Shown: positions 44,142-52,173 of the stretch, one piece after another | Numbering within the stretch: the stretch's first letter is position 1 | How the letters are laid out: every line of letters starts with the position of its first letter | Source: Allomuricauda sp. | GTDB taxonomy: Bacteria > Bacteroidota > Bacteroidia > Flavobacteriales > Flavobacteriaceae | Length of the DNA: 64,000 nucleotides | Assembly: GCA_003712125.1 (NCBI GenBank) | Contig: RHLF01000001.1 | Span: 496,001 to 560,000 of the forward strand | Reading direction: 5' to 3' | Notes under the pieces: generated by a model | Database searches by the model: none | The model's input: the letters and a program-made list of their open reading frames with translations, nothing else | Told to the model about the DNA's origin: nothing | Position numbers and translations under genes: made by a program

Positions 44142-44155
44142 AATATTGCAATATT
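44142..44155. promoter_or_regulatory. Probable ArsR operator
   Basis: Perfect 14-bp palindrome AATATTGCAATATT, 13 bp before the TTG start of arsR, in the short AT-rich leader where ArsR-family repressors bind their own promoter. Confidence 0.55.
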
Positions 44156-44168
44156 AAATTTAAATAGC

Positions 44169-44492
44169 TTGGGAACTACCAAAACACATATCTTTTCCAA
44201 CAGGCACAATGAACTTGCGCGTATCGCCAAAGTTATGGCGCATCCGGCACGTGTTGCCATATTAGAGTACATAAGCAGACAAGAAAATTGTATCTGTACA
44301 GACCTCGTCGAAGAGATTGGGTTGGCACAGCCCACTATTTCCCAACATTTGAACGAAATAAAAAAAATTGGCCTGCTTGACGGGACCTTTGAAGGAAAAA
44401 ACCTTTGCTATTGTATCAATCAGAAAAGATGGGCCGAAGTGCAAAATCTAATTTCGTCCTTCTTCTTAAATATTAATCAAAATTGTTGTTGA
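44169..44492 (+). CDS. arsR: ArsR-family metalloregulator
   Basis: 107-residue winged-helix repressor. The start is TTG at 44169 (MGTTKTHIFSNRHNELARI); the next Met lies inside the first helix (KVMAHPARVAILEYI). Metal-site residues: Cys41 and Cys43 in ENCICTDL, at the position of the E. coli ArsR C32-x-C34 pair, but the third ligand is absent there. C80/C82 and a terminal C106-C107 are further candidates. HTH: LAQPTISQHLNEIKKIGLL. Heads a four-gene operon and has its own palindromic operator. Confidence 0.9.
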   Translation: MGTTKTHIFSNRHNELARIAKVMAHPARVAILEYISRQENCICTDLVEEIGLAQPTISQHLNEIKKIGLLDGTFEGKNLCYCINQKRWAEVQNLISSFFLNINQNCC

Positions 44493-44493
44493 C

Positions 44494-44982
44494 ATGAAGA
44501 CATCTGAATTCCTTTCTTTACTGCAAGACCACAAGGAAAAAAGCCTGGTCTTTGAATACCAACCGGGCAAGTTGGTGCCCGCAAATTATCATATTACGGA
44601 AGTAAAAAACATTACCGTAGATTCGGTAGACTGCGGAGCAAGAACCGATTTTTGGAAAGAAACAATTATCCAACTTTGGGAAAGCCCCTCCGAAATTGGC
44701 AAAACCGAGTTCATGAGTGCCCTTAAGGCATTGGGCATATTGAATAAGGTAGACCGGATGAAACCCATGACCAGGGATGCAGAGATCAAATTTGAATATA
44801 GTAATGCCCATTTTCATACCGCCCAGCTTTTTGTAAATGGTTTTGGCCATGACACTGATCGCCTGGTTTTTAATCTTGGGGTTCAGAAAACAGACTGCAA
44901 GGCTAAGGAAGAATGTGGCGTTCCGCTAACGTCAAATGTTGAAGATGAAGCATGTTGTTCGCCCAGTAGCGGTTGTTGTTAA
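44494..44982 (+). CDS. DUF6428 family protein of the ars operon
   Basis: 162-residue soluble protein beginning MKTSEFLSLLQDHKEKSLVF. It resembles the DUF6428 group seen beside flavobacterial arsR genes. Two features may matter for metal binding: Cys47 in DSVDCGARTDFW and the Cys-rich end, ACCSPSSGCC, plus CKAKEEC before it. It starts 1 bp after the arsR stop. Function unknown; arsenite binding or carriage is a guess from the thiols and context. Confidence 0.75.
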   Translation: MKTSEFLSLLQDHKEKSLVFEYQPGKLVPANYHITEVKNITVDSVDCGARTDFWKETIIQLWESPSEIGKTEFMSALKALGILNKVDRMKPMTRDAEIKFEYSNAHFHTAQLFVNGFGHDTDRLVFNLGVQKTDCKAKEECGVPLTSNVEDEACCSPSSGCC

Positions 44983-44991
44983 GAAAACGAC

Positions 44992-45486
44992 ATGGTCATA
45001 CGAGAAATGATAGCAAAAGATTGGGATGCTGTTGCACGAATCTATAAAGAGGGTATTGCAACCGGGTTGGCCACTTTTGAGACAGAGGTACCTGACTACA
45101 ATAGTTGGGATACCGCACATACCAAAGCATGTCGCCTGGTGGCTGAAAGCGAAGGCCAAATATTGGGCTGGGCTGCCCTTTCACCTGTTTCAGGCCGCTG
45201 TGTTTACGGTGGTGTTGCCGAGGTCAGTGTTTATATTGGAAAAAATACGCGGGGCCAAGGCGTAGGAAAAGCACTCATGCAAAGACTAATTGAAACAAGT
45301 GAGGCTGCAGGCTATTGGACCCTACAATCAGGAATTTTTCCAGAGAACACGGCAAGTATCCATTTGCACGAAAAGGTTGGGTTTCGATTTTTGGGAAAAC
45401 GAGAGCGTGTTGGAAAAACAAGTAAAGGTCTCTGGAAAGACAACCTGCTTTTTGAACGCAGAAGTAGTGTTGTTGGAATTGATTAG
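44992..45486 (+). CDS. GNAT N-acetyltransferase of the ArsN/phosphinothricin type
   Basis: 164-residue GNAT acetyltransferase: MVIREMIAKDWDAVARIYKE, acetyl-CoA loop VYIGKNTRGQGVGKALMQRL, and HEKVGFRFLGKRERVGK near the C terminus. The family includes phosphinothricin acetyltransferase and ArsN1, which acetylates arsinothricin. Placement inside an ars operon favours ArsN-type organoarsenical resistance; sequence alone does not decide the substrate. Confidence 0.82.
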   Translation: MVIREMIAKDWDAVARIYKEGIATGLATFETEVPDYNSWDTAHTKACRLVAESEGQILGWAALSPVSGRCVYGGVAEVSVYIGKNTRGQGVGKALMQRLIETSEAAGYWTLQSGIFPENTASIHLHEKVGFRFLGKRERVGKTSKGLWKDNLLFERRSSVVGID

Positions 45487-45506
45487 AAACAATAATAAAA
45501 ACAAGG

Positions 45507-45932
45507 ATGAAAAATATATTGGTACTCTGTACCGGAAACTCTTGTAGAAGTCAAATGGCCCACGGGTATTTGGAATACTACCAAAATGATTTGGCCAACA
45601 TTTACAGTGCTGGCATTGAAACCCATGGTTTAAATCCGGGTGCGATCGCCATTATGAAGGAAGATGGAATCGATATATCTGGGCATACCTCGAACCATGT
45701 TGATGAATATGAGGGCGTAGAATGGGATTACATCATAACTGTTTGTGATCACGCCAAAGAAAACTGCCCTTTTATTCCTGCCAAAAATGCAGAGCGCTTG
45801 CATCACAATTTCAGTGACCCTTCAAAATTGGTTGGAACGCCAGAGGCAATTCATGGAGCCTTTTTGAAAACACGAAATGAAATCAAGGATTTTTGTGAAA
45901 CCTTCATCAAAGAAGAGTTGGTGAACAACTAA
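45507..45932 (+). CDS. arsC: Arsenate reductase, thioredoxin-coupled LMW-phosphatase fold
   Basis: 141 residues. P-loop CTGNSCRS (Cys8, Arg14) at the N terminus and the redox pair Cys80/Cys87 in TVCDHAKENC match the Cys10-Cys82-Cys89 relay of S. aureus pI258 ArsC. FSDPSK holds the general-acid Asp. Electrons should come from thioredoxin. Last gene of the arsR-DUF6428-GNAT-arsC operon; no arsB or acr3 pump follows. Confidence 0.92.
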   Translation: MKNILVLCTGNSCRSQMAHGYLEYYQNDLANIYSAGIETHGLNPGAIAIMKEDGIDISGHTSNHVDEYEGVEWDYIITVCDHAKENCPFIPAKNAERLHHNFSDPSKLVGTPEAIHGAFLKTRNEIKDFCETFIKEELVNN

Positions 45933-47743
45933 GTAGCGGGCTGCTGTTGATCGCCCATTTTACGCTCCAGTTCTGCTTGAAACTCCTCCATAACGGGTTT
46001 AACGGTACTTTCGGGAAGGTCTGAAATTTTGATGTACATCAATCCGTCCACCGAATTGTTGAATAAGGGATCCACATTAAAGGCAACCACTTTGGCGTTT
46101 TGTTTGATATACTTTTTGATCAATACGGGCAGTCTTAGGCTACCGGGTTCTACCTCTTCTATCAACCGATCAAATTTGTTGAGATCGGCCTGGGTTTCGT
46201 CGAAAACAAATTCTTTATCGGCATCTTTCAATTGCACCTTAAACTCTTTTTTAGGTCGAATATATTGCGCCACATAGGGATCCCAATAGTGCGACTTCAT
46301 GAATTCGATCATCAAGGATTTGGAAAAATTTGAGAACTGGTTACTGATACTCACCCCACCGATAAGAAATTTATGTTCCGGAAATCGCAGGGTCGTATGA
46401 ACAATTCCTTTCCACAGTAAAAATAGGGGCATTGGTTTTTGCTGGTAATGCCCCATAATATAGGCACGTCCCATTTCGATGGACTTTTCCATCATGCCAA
46501 AAAGTTCGGGTTCAAAACCAAAAAGATCTTGAAGATAAAACCCATCAATGCCGTGGTTCACAAAAATATGTGACCCCAACCCCATGCGGTAGGCACCAAC
46601 CACTTCCTTACTTTGATTGTCCCAAAGGAACAAATGATGGTAATAGGAATCAAATTTGTCGAGGTCGATTGAATTGTTGGTTCCCTCACCCACCTCTCTA
46701 AAGGTAATCTCTCTTTGTCGCCCTATTTCTTTCAGTAAAAAAGGCATGTCCTGTTCTTGCGCCAAGAACACTTCATAGTTTTTACTTTGCAATAGGCGCA
46801 GGTCTTTTTCGCGTAATTTTTCGATTTCCCCCTCCAAAACTTCTGTCCTTACGGCCGTAGCAATCTTTTTAGGGGGTTTTGGAATTTTCAATGTCGTGGG
46901 AACCTTGTCGATCAAGCGTTCTTTTTCAAGTGCGTTCGCCAAGAGATAGGTTTTCTTTCGCAATAATTCAGCAAAATTTTCAAGTGTTTCCTCCTCCTTT
47001 TGGGTTGCCACGGCAATGGGCTTTCCAATCCTAACCTTAATTGGGCGACGACTTTGTGTGGTCAATTCTGATGGTAATTTTGCGGTTCGGAATACATCAT
47101 TGATTTTCGAAAGGCGATAAAACAGTCGGCTGTTCTTGGCATGAAAATAAATGGGCACAACAGGCACCTCAGCTTTGCGAATGAGTTTAATGGCGGCCTC
47201 TTCCCAAGGACGATCAACAACCAGCTTCCCATCACGATAGGTTGATACCTCCCCTGCGGGAAAAATACCTAAGGGATGCCCTTCACGCAAATGCAAAAGC
47301 GCATTTTTGAAACCGGTAACGCTACTTTTGGCGTCTTTATGACTCTCAAAGGGATTCACGGGCATAATGTAAGGTTTCAAGGGCGCAATGCGGTGTAGTA
47401 AAAAATTGGCCACAATCTTAAAATCATCACGTTGGTTCAACATGAGCTTTAAGAGCAACACCCCATCAATACCCCCAAGCGGATGATTCGAAATGGTAAT
47501 AAATGGGCCGTCTTTTGGAAGACGCTTGAGTTCTTCCTCAACCAACTCGAAATCAATTTCATAGTTATCAAGGATGGCATCACAAAATTCAAGCGCCCCA
47601 AGATTTTGATGCTTTTTATAAAAGCGATTTAAATTGGAAATACGGGTAACCTGCATGAGCAACCATCCCACAAAAGTTCCCAAGAACCCATATTTATCTA
47701 GCTTGATTACTTTTGCGACCTCTTTGGCGGTAACCAGTCCCAT
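45929..47743 (-). CDS. olsF: Bifunctional acyltransferase, OlsF-type (ornithine or glycine lipid synthesis)
   Basis: 604-residue fusion. Residues 60-270 form a PlsC-like O-acyltransferase with ISNHPLGGIDGVLLLKL (His87, Asp93) and FPAGEVST. Residues 300-560 form a GNAT-like N-acyltransferase of the OlsB type (YHHLFLWDNQSKEVVGAYR, then GRAYIMGHYQQKPMPLFLLW). In the OlsF enzymes described from Serratia and Flavobacterium johnsoniae the C-terminal part adds the first acyl group to ornithine and the N-terminal part adds the second. Whether the amino acid here is ornithine or glycine is open. Located at the inner membrane surface. Confidence 0.85.
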   Translation of the reverse strand: MGLVTAKEVAKVIKLDKYGFLGTFVGWLLMQVTRISNLNRFYKKHQNLGALEFCDAILDNYEIDFELVEEELKRLPKDGPFITISNHPLGGIDGVLLLKLMLNQRDDFKIVANFLLHRIAPLKPYIMPVNPFESHKDAKSSVTGFKNALLHLREGHPLGIFPAGEVSTYRDGKLVVDRPWEEAAIKLIRKAEVPVVPIYFHAKNSRLFYRLSKINDVFRTAKLPSELTTQSRRPIKVRIGKPIAVATQKEEETLENFAELLRKKTYLLANALEKERLIDKVPTTLKIPKPPKKIATAVRTEVLEGEIEKLREKDLRLLQSKNYEVFLAQEQDMPFLLKEIGRQREITFREVGEGTNNSIDLDKFDSYYHHLFLWDNQSKEVVGAYRMGLGSHIFVNHGIDGFYLQDLFGFEPELFGMMEKSIEMGRAYIMGHYQQKPMPLFLLWKGIVHTTLRFPEHKFLIGGVSISNQFSNFSKSLMIEFMKSHYWDPYVAQYIRPKKEFKVQLKDADKEFVFDETQADLNKFDRLIEEVEPGSLRLPVLIKKYIKQNAKVVAFNVDPLFNNSVDGLMYIKISDLPESTVKPVMEEFQAELERKMGDQQQPAT

Positions 47744-47801
47744 TCGATTGATTTAGAAACAATAAATATAGAGAATAAGTCTGTGCTTATTTTGGTTCCG
47801 C

Positions 47802-49049
47802 TTATTTAACTACCAGTTGCACGGTTTCCTTGCCACGCTGTTCAACCAATATTTCGAATCCGTTCAGTATTGATTCAACAGCTTCATCAGTGAAATGGCG
47901 AATGGTGTAAAGAGAAACATTTTCATGGCATTTGACCTTGAAACGCTTTTCAAGCTCGGGAAGAATTGATTTGAGACCCTTAAATTTATTATCAAGACAT
48001 ACTGAAAAACTGATCGCCGAATTTTGGATCAAATCAACTTTCATACGGTGGTCGTGAAAGAGCTTGAAAATATCACTAATATTATTCTCAACAATAAACG
48101 AAAAGTCGAGGGACGAAAGTTTCAGTAGTACTTGGTCTTTTTTAACAATAAAACAAGGTGTTTCAGGCGATATTTTAACCCCTTTACCTACGGTTGTTCC
48201 ATCTTTTTCTGGATGCAAAAAAGATTTGACATGCAAGGGAATCTCCTTGCGCTGAAGCGGTTGTAGGGTTTTGGGGTGAATTACCGACGCACCATAAAAC
48301 GCAAGTTCAATGGCTTCGCGATACGATATTTGATGCAACAGCTGGGTATTTTCAAAATTTCTAGGATCGGCATTCAAAACCCCCGGTACATCTTTCCAAA
48401 TGGTCACGGAGTCTGCGTTCAAACAATAGGCTAAAATGGCAGCCGTATAATCCGATCCCTCCCTACCTAAGGTGGTAGTGAAATTATTATCATCGCTACC
48501 CAGAAAACCCTGTGTAACATTTAATTTTTTGGTATCAATCTTTTCCTTTACGGCTTGCTCGGTTTTTGGCCAGTTCACTTGGGCATCCCGATAGGTGTTA
48601 TCGGTATGGATAAGTTCTCGAACATCGACCCAATGGCAAGCCAATCCTTCCATTTGGAGATAGGAACTTAAGATAGTCGTTGAAATTAATTCGCCATAGC
48701 CCACCACCTGATCATAAACAAAACTGTAATTGGGCGATTTGTTCCAAAGTAAAAACCCTTGAAATTCTTGAATGAGCTGATCGACTTTATGAAAAATAGC
48801 ATGATCCTCAGGAAACAGATCGTTCAAAATGGCAGTGTGAAAATTAGCGACCACCTGTATGGCGGTATCCAAGGCGTTTTTCTCCTTAAAATAAGCGTTG
48901 ACCACCTGTTCCATGGCATTGGTGGTCTTGCCCATAGCAGATATTACCAATAAGGTATCGCGATGCCCGACCTCGCGAAGTACGCGAACTAAATTTTTGA
49001 TCCCCTCGGCATTTTTAACGGAAGCTCCTCCAAATTTAAATACTCTCAT
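47802..49049 (-). CDS. lysC: Aspartate kinase
   Basis: First step of the aspartate family pathway (Lys, Thr, Met, diaminopimelate). Monofunctional, 415 residues: MRVFKFGGASVKNAEGIKNL, TTTLGREGSDYTAAILAYCL, WKDVPGVLNADPRNFENTQ, and about 130 C-terminal residues of ACT type. The ACT region looks divergent, as in other Bacteroidota LysC. ATG overlaps the stop of the GNAT gene upstream (ATGA). Confidence 0.94.
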   Translation of the reverse strand: MRVFKFGGASVKNAEGIKNLVRVLREVGHRDTLLVISAMGKTTNAMEQVVNAYFKEKNALDTAIQVVANFHTAILNDLFPEDHAIFHKVDQLIQEFQGFLLWNKSPNYSFVYDQVVGYGELISTTILSSYLQMEGLACHWVDVRELIHTDNTYRDAQVNWPKTEQAVKEKIDTKKLNVTQGFLGSDDNNFTTTLGREGSDYTAAILAYCLNADSVTIWKDVPGVLNADPRNFENTQLLHQISYREAIELAFYGASVIHPKTLQPLQRKEIPLHVKSFLHPEKDGTTVGKGVKISPETPCFIVKKDQVLLKLSSLDFSFIVENNISDIFKLFHDHRMKVDLIQNSAISFSVCLDNKFKGLKSILPELEKRFKVKCHENVSLYTIRHFTDEAVESILNGFEILVEQRGKETVQLVVK

Positions 49050-49522
49050 TCTCCCAAAAACTTTTTCATTCCTTCTTCATCTAATTGCACCACATCCCAA
49101 TCACGAAGCACCTTGGCACCTCGCTGTTCGTAGAACTGAATGGCTGGTTCGTTCCAATCCAAGACTTCCCAACTGATGCGTCGCACTCCTTTGGACATAC
49201 CATAACGCACAACTTCTTTCAATAGTACCGAACCTACACCTTTACCCCGCATGGTAGCCGTTACGATCAAATCTTCCAAATGAATAACGGGTCCCTGCCA
49301 GGTCGAATAGCGGGCATAGACCAAAGCAATGCCAACGATCTTTTTACCAACCTCGGCGACAAAACAATGAAACTTTGGGTCCTTACCAAAACCATCCCGC
49401 TCCAAATCGGAAATACTGACCTTGACCGCATTGGGTTCCTTTTCAAAAACAGCCAATTCAGTGATTAAGGCGTGAACCGCCTGCATGTCATTTTTTAGGG
49501 CATCTCTTACTACTATATCCAT
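49046..49522 (-). CDS. GNAT N-acetyltransferase
   Basis: 158 residues from the ATG at 49522 (MDIVVRDALKNDMQAVHALI). Acetyl-CoA binding loop is TATMRGKGVGSVLLKEVVRY, preceded by VIHLEDLIV; RISWEVLDWNEPAIQFYEQR closes the fold. This resembles the diamine/thialysine N-acetyltransferase branch (LEDLFV motif), so a polyamine or amino-acid-like substrate is possible. Coupled to lysC by a 4-bp overlap, which may point to lysine-related chemistry. Confidence 0.85.
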   Translation of the reverse strand: MDIVVRDALKNDMQAVHALITELAVFEKEPNAVKVSISDLERDGFGKDPKFHCFVAEVGKKIVGIALVYARYSTWQGPVIHLEDLIVTATMRGKGVGSVLLKEVVRYGMSKGVRRISWEVLDWNEPAIQFYEQRGAKVLRDWDVVQLDEEGMKKFLGE

Positions 49523-49580
49523 GGCGTTGCAAATAAAACACTTTGTTATAATATGAAACAACAAAGGCGCTTCGAAAACG

Positions 49581-49609
49581 TTGTAGTATCACAAAATACC
49601 CGATATTTG
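49581..49609 (+). promoter_or_regulatory. Probable promoter of fbp
   Basis: TTG (49581-49583), 18-bp spacer, GATATTTG (49602-49609), one mismatch from TAnnTTTG. Ends 25 bp before the fbp ATG. Confidence 0.5.
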
Positions 49610-49634
49610 CCAGCAAATAAAACAGCCCGCGCCA

Positions 49635-50636
49635 ATGACTAAGAAAAACCAAACCCTTGGTGAATTTATCATCGAAAATCAAACCGAATTCGAATACTCG
49701 ACCGGCGAGCTTTCAAAGTTGATAAACGCTATTCGTTTGGCGGCAAAAGTGGTCAATCACGAAGTCAATAAGGCCGGTTTGGTCGATATTTTGGGCCAGG
49801 CCGGTGAAACCAATATACAAGGCGAGAATCAACAAAAATTGGATGTCCTTGCGAACGAGAAATTCATCCAAACCCTAACCAAACGTGAGATTGTTTGTGG
49901 TATCGCATCAGAAGAAGAAGATTCATTTGTAAGCATCAACAGCCAAGATGAAAAGCACCAGAACAAATATGTGGTCTTAATTGACCCCTTGGACGGCTCT
50001 TCCAATATTGATGTCAATGTTTCTGTTGGTACCATTTTCTCCATTTACCGAAGAATCACTCCGGTGGGAACACCAGTTACCTTGGAAGATTTTTTACAAC
50101 CCGGGAAAAATCAAGTGGCTGCAGGTTACATCATTTATGGCACCTCCACCATGTTGGTCTACACCACCGGTCATGGTGTGAACGGGTTTACCCTAAACCC
50201 TGCCATTGGAACCTTCTATTTATCACATCCGAACATGCAATTTCCCGAAACCGGAAAGATTTACTCTGTTAATGAAGGTAATTATGTTCATTTCCCACAA
50301 GGGGTAAAAGACTATATCAAGTATTGCCAAAAAGAAGAAGGCAATCGACCCTATACATCGCGATACATTGGTTCTTTGGTCTCTGACTTTCACCGCAACA
50401 TGATCAAAGGCGGTATATATATGTACCCTAAAAGTAGTGTTGCTTCCAACGGAAAATTACGCCTATTGTACGAGTGCAATCCCATGGCGTTATTAGCGGA
50501 ACAAGCGAGTGGAAAAGCCAGTGACGGATACCAACGTATTTTGGATATTCAGCCTACCGAGCTGCACCAAAGGGTACCTTTCTTTTGTGGAAGCAAGAAA
50601 ATGGTGGAAAAGGCCGAAGAGTTTATGAAGGCCTAG
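49635..50636 (+). CDS. fbp: Fructose-1,6-bisphosphatase class 1
   Basis: Gluconeogenic phosphatase of 333 residues. Metal and phosphate motifs: [46 protein letters not shown] and [20 protein letters not shown]. Standard FBPase I length. Divergent from the lysC operon. Confidence 0.97.
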   Translation: MTKKNQTLGEFIIENQTEFEYSTGELSKLINAIRLAAKVVNHEVNKAGLVDILGQAGETNIQGENQQKLDVLANEKFIQTLTKREIVCGIASEEEDSFVSINSQDEKHQNKYVVLIDPLDGSSNIDVNVSVGTIFSIYRRITPVGTPVTLEDFLQPGKNQVAAGYIIYGTSTMLVYTTGHGVNGFTLNPAIGTFYLSHPNMQFPETGKIYSVNEGNYVHFPQGVKDYIKYCQKEEGNRPYTSRYIGSLVSDFHRNMIKGGIYMYPKSSVASNGKLRLLYECNPMALLAEQASGKASDGYQRILDIQPTELHQRVPFFCGSKKMVEKAEEFMKA

Positions 50637-50637
50637 C

Positions 50638-51060
50638 CTATTTTTCCATCAAATAATGGTAGTCATCAAAGGAAATCTTTCCTGTAAAAATCGCGATGGA
50701 TTTCTCGATGATCGCGGTAGATTTTTTTGTTGGAAAACCAAGTCCGATGGCATACTTTTCAACCATACTGCGTTCTACCTCATCAATCTCGTTATCTGAA
50801 AAAATAATCTGAAAGAAATCAAACAAACGCTTCAAACGTTTCTCCCCACTATGAGGTGTCTCAATGGGGTACTTGTTTTCTTTTTTCATGATTTCCTTAT
50901 ACTCAGCCTTGCTGATATCAAGTTTGTGGGCAAACTTGTCCAGCACTTTTTTTTCTTCAGCATTGATTTCACCATCAATTGCGGCTAAACTGGCCAGTGT
51001 AGCAAAGTGTGCTAAATTTCTTCTATGGCTCCCTGCTTCGTATAAATCAATAATCGGCAT
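50638..51060 (-). CDS. TerB-like protein
   Basis: 140-residue all-helical protein. LASLAAIDGEINAEEKKVLD followed by FAHKLDISKAEY is the TerB/DjlA-type acidic metal-binding signature (D-G-x-x-x-x-E-E). Start at the ATG at 51060 (MPIIDLYEAGSHRRN): the -7 box at 51079-51086 would place the transcript start inside the longer version starting at 51081. No ter operon nearby; function unknown. Confidence 0.82.
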   Translation of the reverse strand: MPIIDLYEAGSHRRNLAHFATLASLAAIDGEINAEEKKVLDKFAHKLDISKAEYKEIMKKENKYPIETPHSGEKRLKRLFDFFQIIFSDNEIDEVERSMVEKYAIGLGFPTKKSTAIIEKSIAIFTGKISFDDYHYLMEK

Positions 51061-51078
51061 ATTCAAAATTTTGTAGGG

Positions 51079-51086
51079 CAAATATA
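51079..51086 (-). promoter_or_regulatory. -7 element of the TerB-like gene
   Basis: TATATTTG on the minus strand, a perfect TAnnTTTG match, 18 bp before the chosen ATG; it decides the start codon choice at 51060. No good -33 element. Confidence 0.55.
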
Positions 51087-51147
51087 CTTCTTATGCCCAA
51101 GAACTCCTTAGGGTTATGGCAAAAGAAATTTGTAATTTGAGACTGCT

Positions 51148-52173
51148 ATGAAAAGACCGCTACTTGAATTTACAGCTAAGGGAATTTACTGCCAAGCGGC
51201 TGATGTTTATCTAGATCCCTGGAAACCAGTTGACAGGGCTATTATTTCGCACGGACATGCCGATCACAGCAGGTGGGGTCATAAAAAATATATCACCCAT
51301 CACCGAAATGCACCCATCATCAAACACCGTCTTGGAGACCTTACCATTTCTTCAAAGGAATGGGGAGAAACCTTTTTAGTGAACGGGGTGAAGTTCAGTT
51401 TGCACCCCGCAGGTCATATTATTGGGTCCTCACAGATTCGCGTGGAACACAAAGGTGAGGTATGGGTCTTTACTGGCGATTATAAAATTGAGGACGATGG
51501 CCTTACCACGCCCTATGAGTCTTTGAAATGCCACACCTTCATTACCGAATGCACCTTCGGGTTACCGGCCTTTTTATGGCAGCCCCAACAAGAAGTAATT
51601 GACGATATCAATTCATGGTGGGCCGAAAACAAAGCCAACGGGCAAACATCGGTTTTGTTTGGGTATTCGCTAGGAAAGGCACAACGTCTCTTAAAGCACC
51701 TAGACCCCTCAATTGGAAAAATATATACCCATGGGGCCGTTGAAAACATGACCCAAATTCTTAGGCCATTGGCACAATTTCCTGCAACAGAGTTGCTCAC
51801 TAAAGAAACCCCAAAGGAAGCCATTCGAGGCAGTATGGTCATTGCACCTCCTTCTGCACATGGCAGTACCTGGATTCGCAAGATGACACCTTTCGTTACG
51901 GCCACGGCCAGCGGCTGGATGGCTTTTAGAGGTGCCCGCCGCCGAAGGGCGATAGACAAAGGTTTTGTTCTGAGCGACCATTGCGACTGGCAAGGACTTC
52001 TAAAAGCGATCAAGGATACCGGTGCGACAACTATAATAACCACCCATGGCTATACCGAAATCTTTTCCAAATACTTAAGGTCTTTGGGTTATGATGCCCG
52101 CACGGAAACTACCCAATTCGAAGGAGAAAGTCCTGAAGTGAATACGGAACCTGAAAAAGTCCAGGCCGAATGA
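51148..52173 (+). CDS. Ligase-associated DNA exonuclease (metallo-beta-lactamase fold)
   Basis: 341-residue nuclease of the MBL/beta-CASP type. Metal motif SHGHADHSRWGH, then HPAGHIIGSSQIRVEH and VFTGDYKIEDDGL; a later His in DHCDWQGLLK and the TTHGYTEIF end complete the site. First gene of the ligase-helicase-phosphoesterase repair cassette, overlapping the ligase start (ATGA). It presumably trims DNA ends before ligation. Confidence 0.92.
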   Translation: MKRPLLEFTAKGIYCQAADVYLDPWKPVDRAIISHGHADHSRWGHKKYITHHRNAPIIKHRLGDLTISSKEWGETFLVNGVKFSLHPAGHIIGSSQIRVEHKGEVWVFTGDYKIEDDGLTTPYESLKCHTFITECTFGLPAFLWQPQQEVIDDINSWWAENKANGQTSVLFGYSLGKAQRLLKHLDPSIGKIYTHGAVENMTQILRPLAQFPATELLTKETPKEAIRGSMVIAPPSAHGSTWIRKMTPFVTATASGWMAFRGARRRRAIDKGFVLSDHCDWQGLLKAIKDTGATTIITTHGYTEIFSKYLRSLGYDARTETTQFEGESPEVNTEPEKVQAE

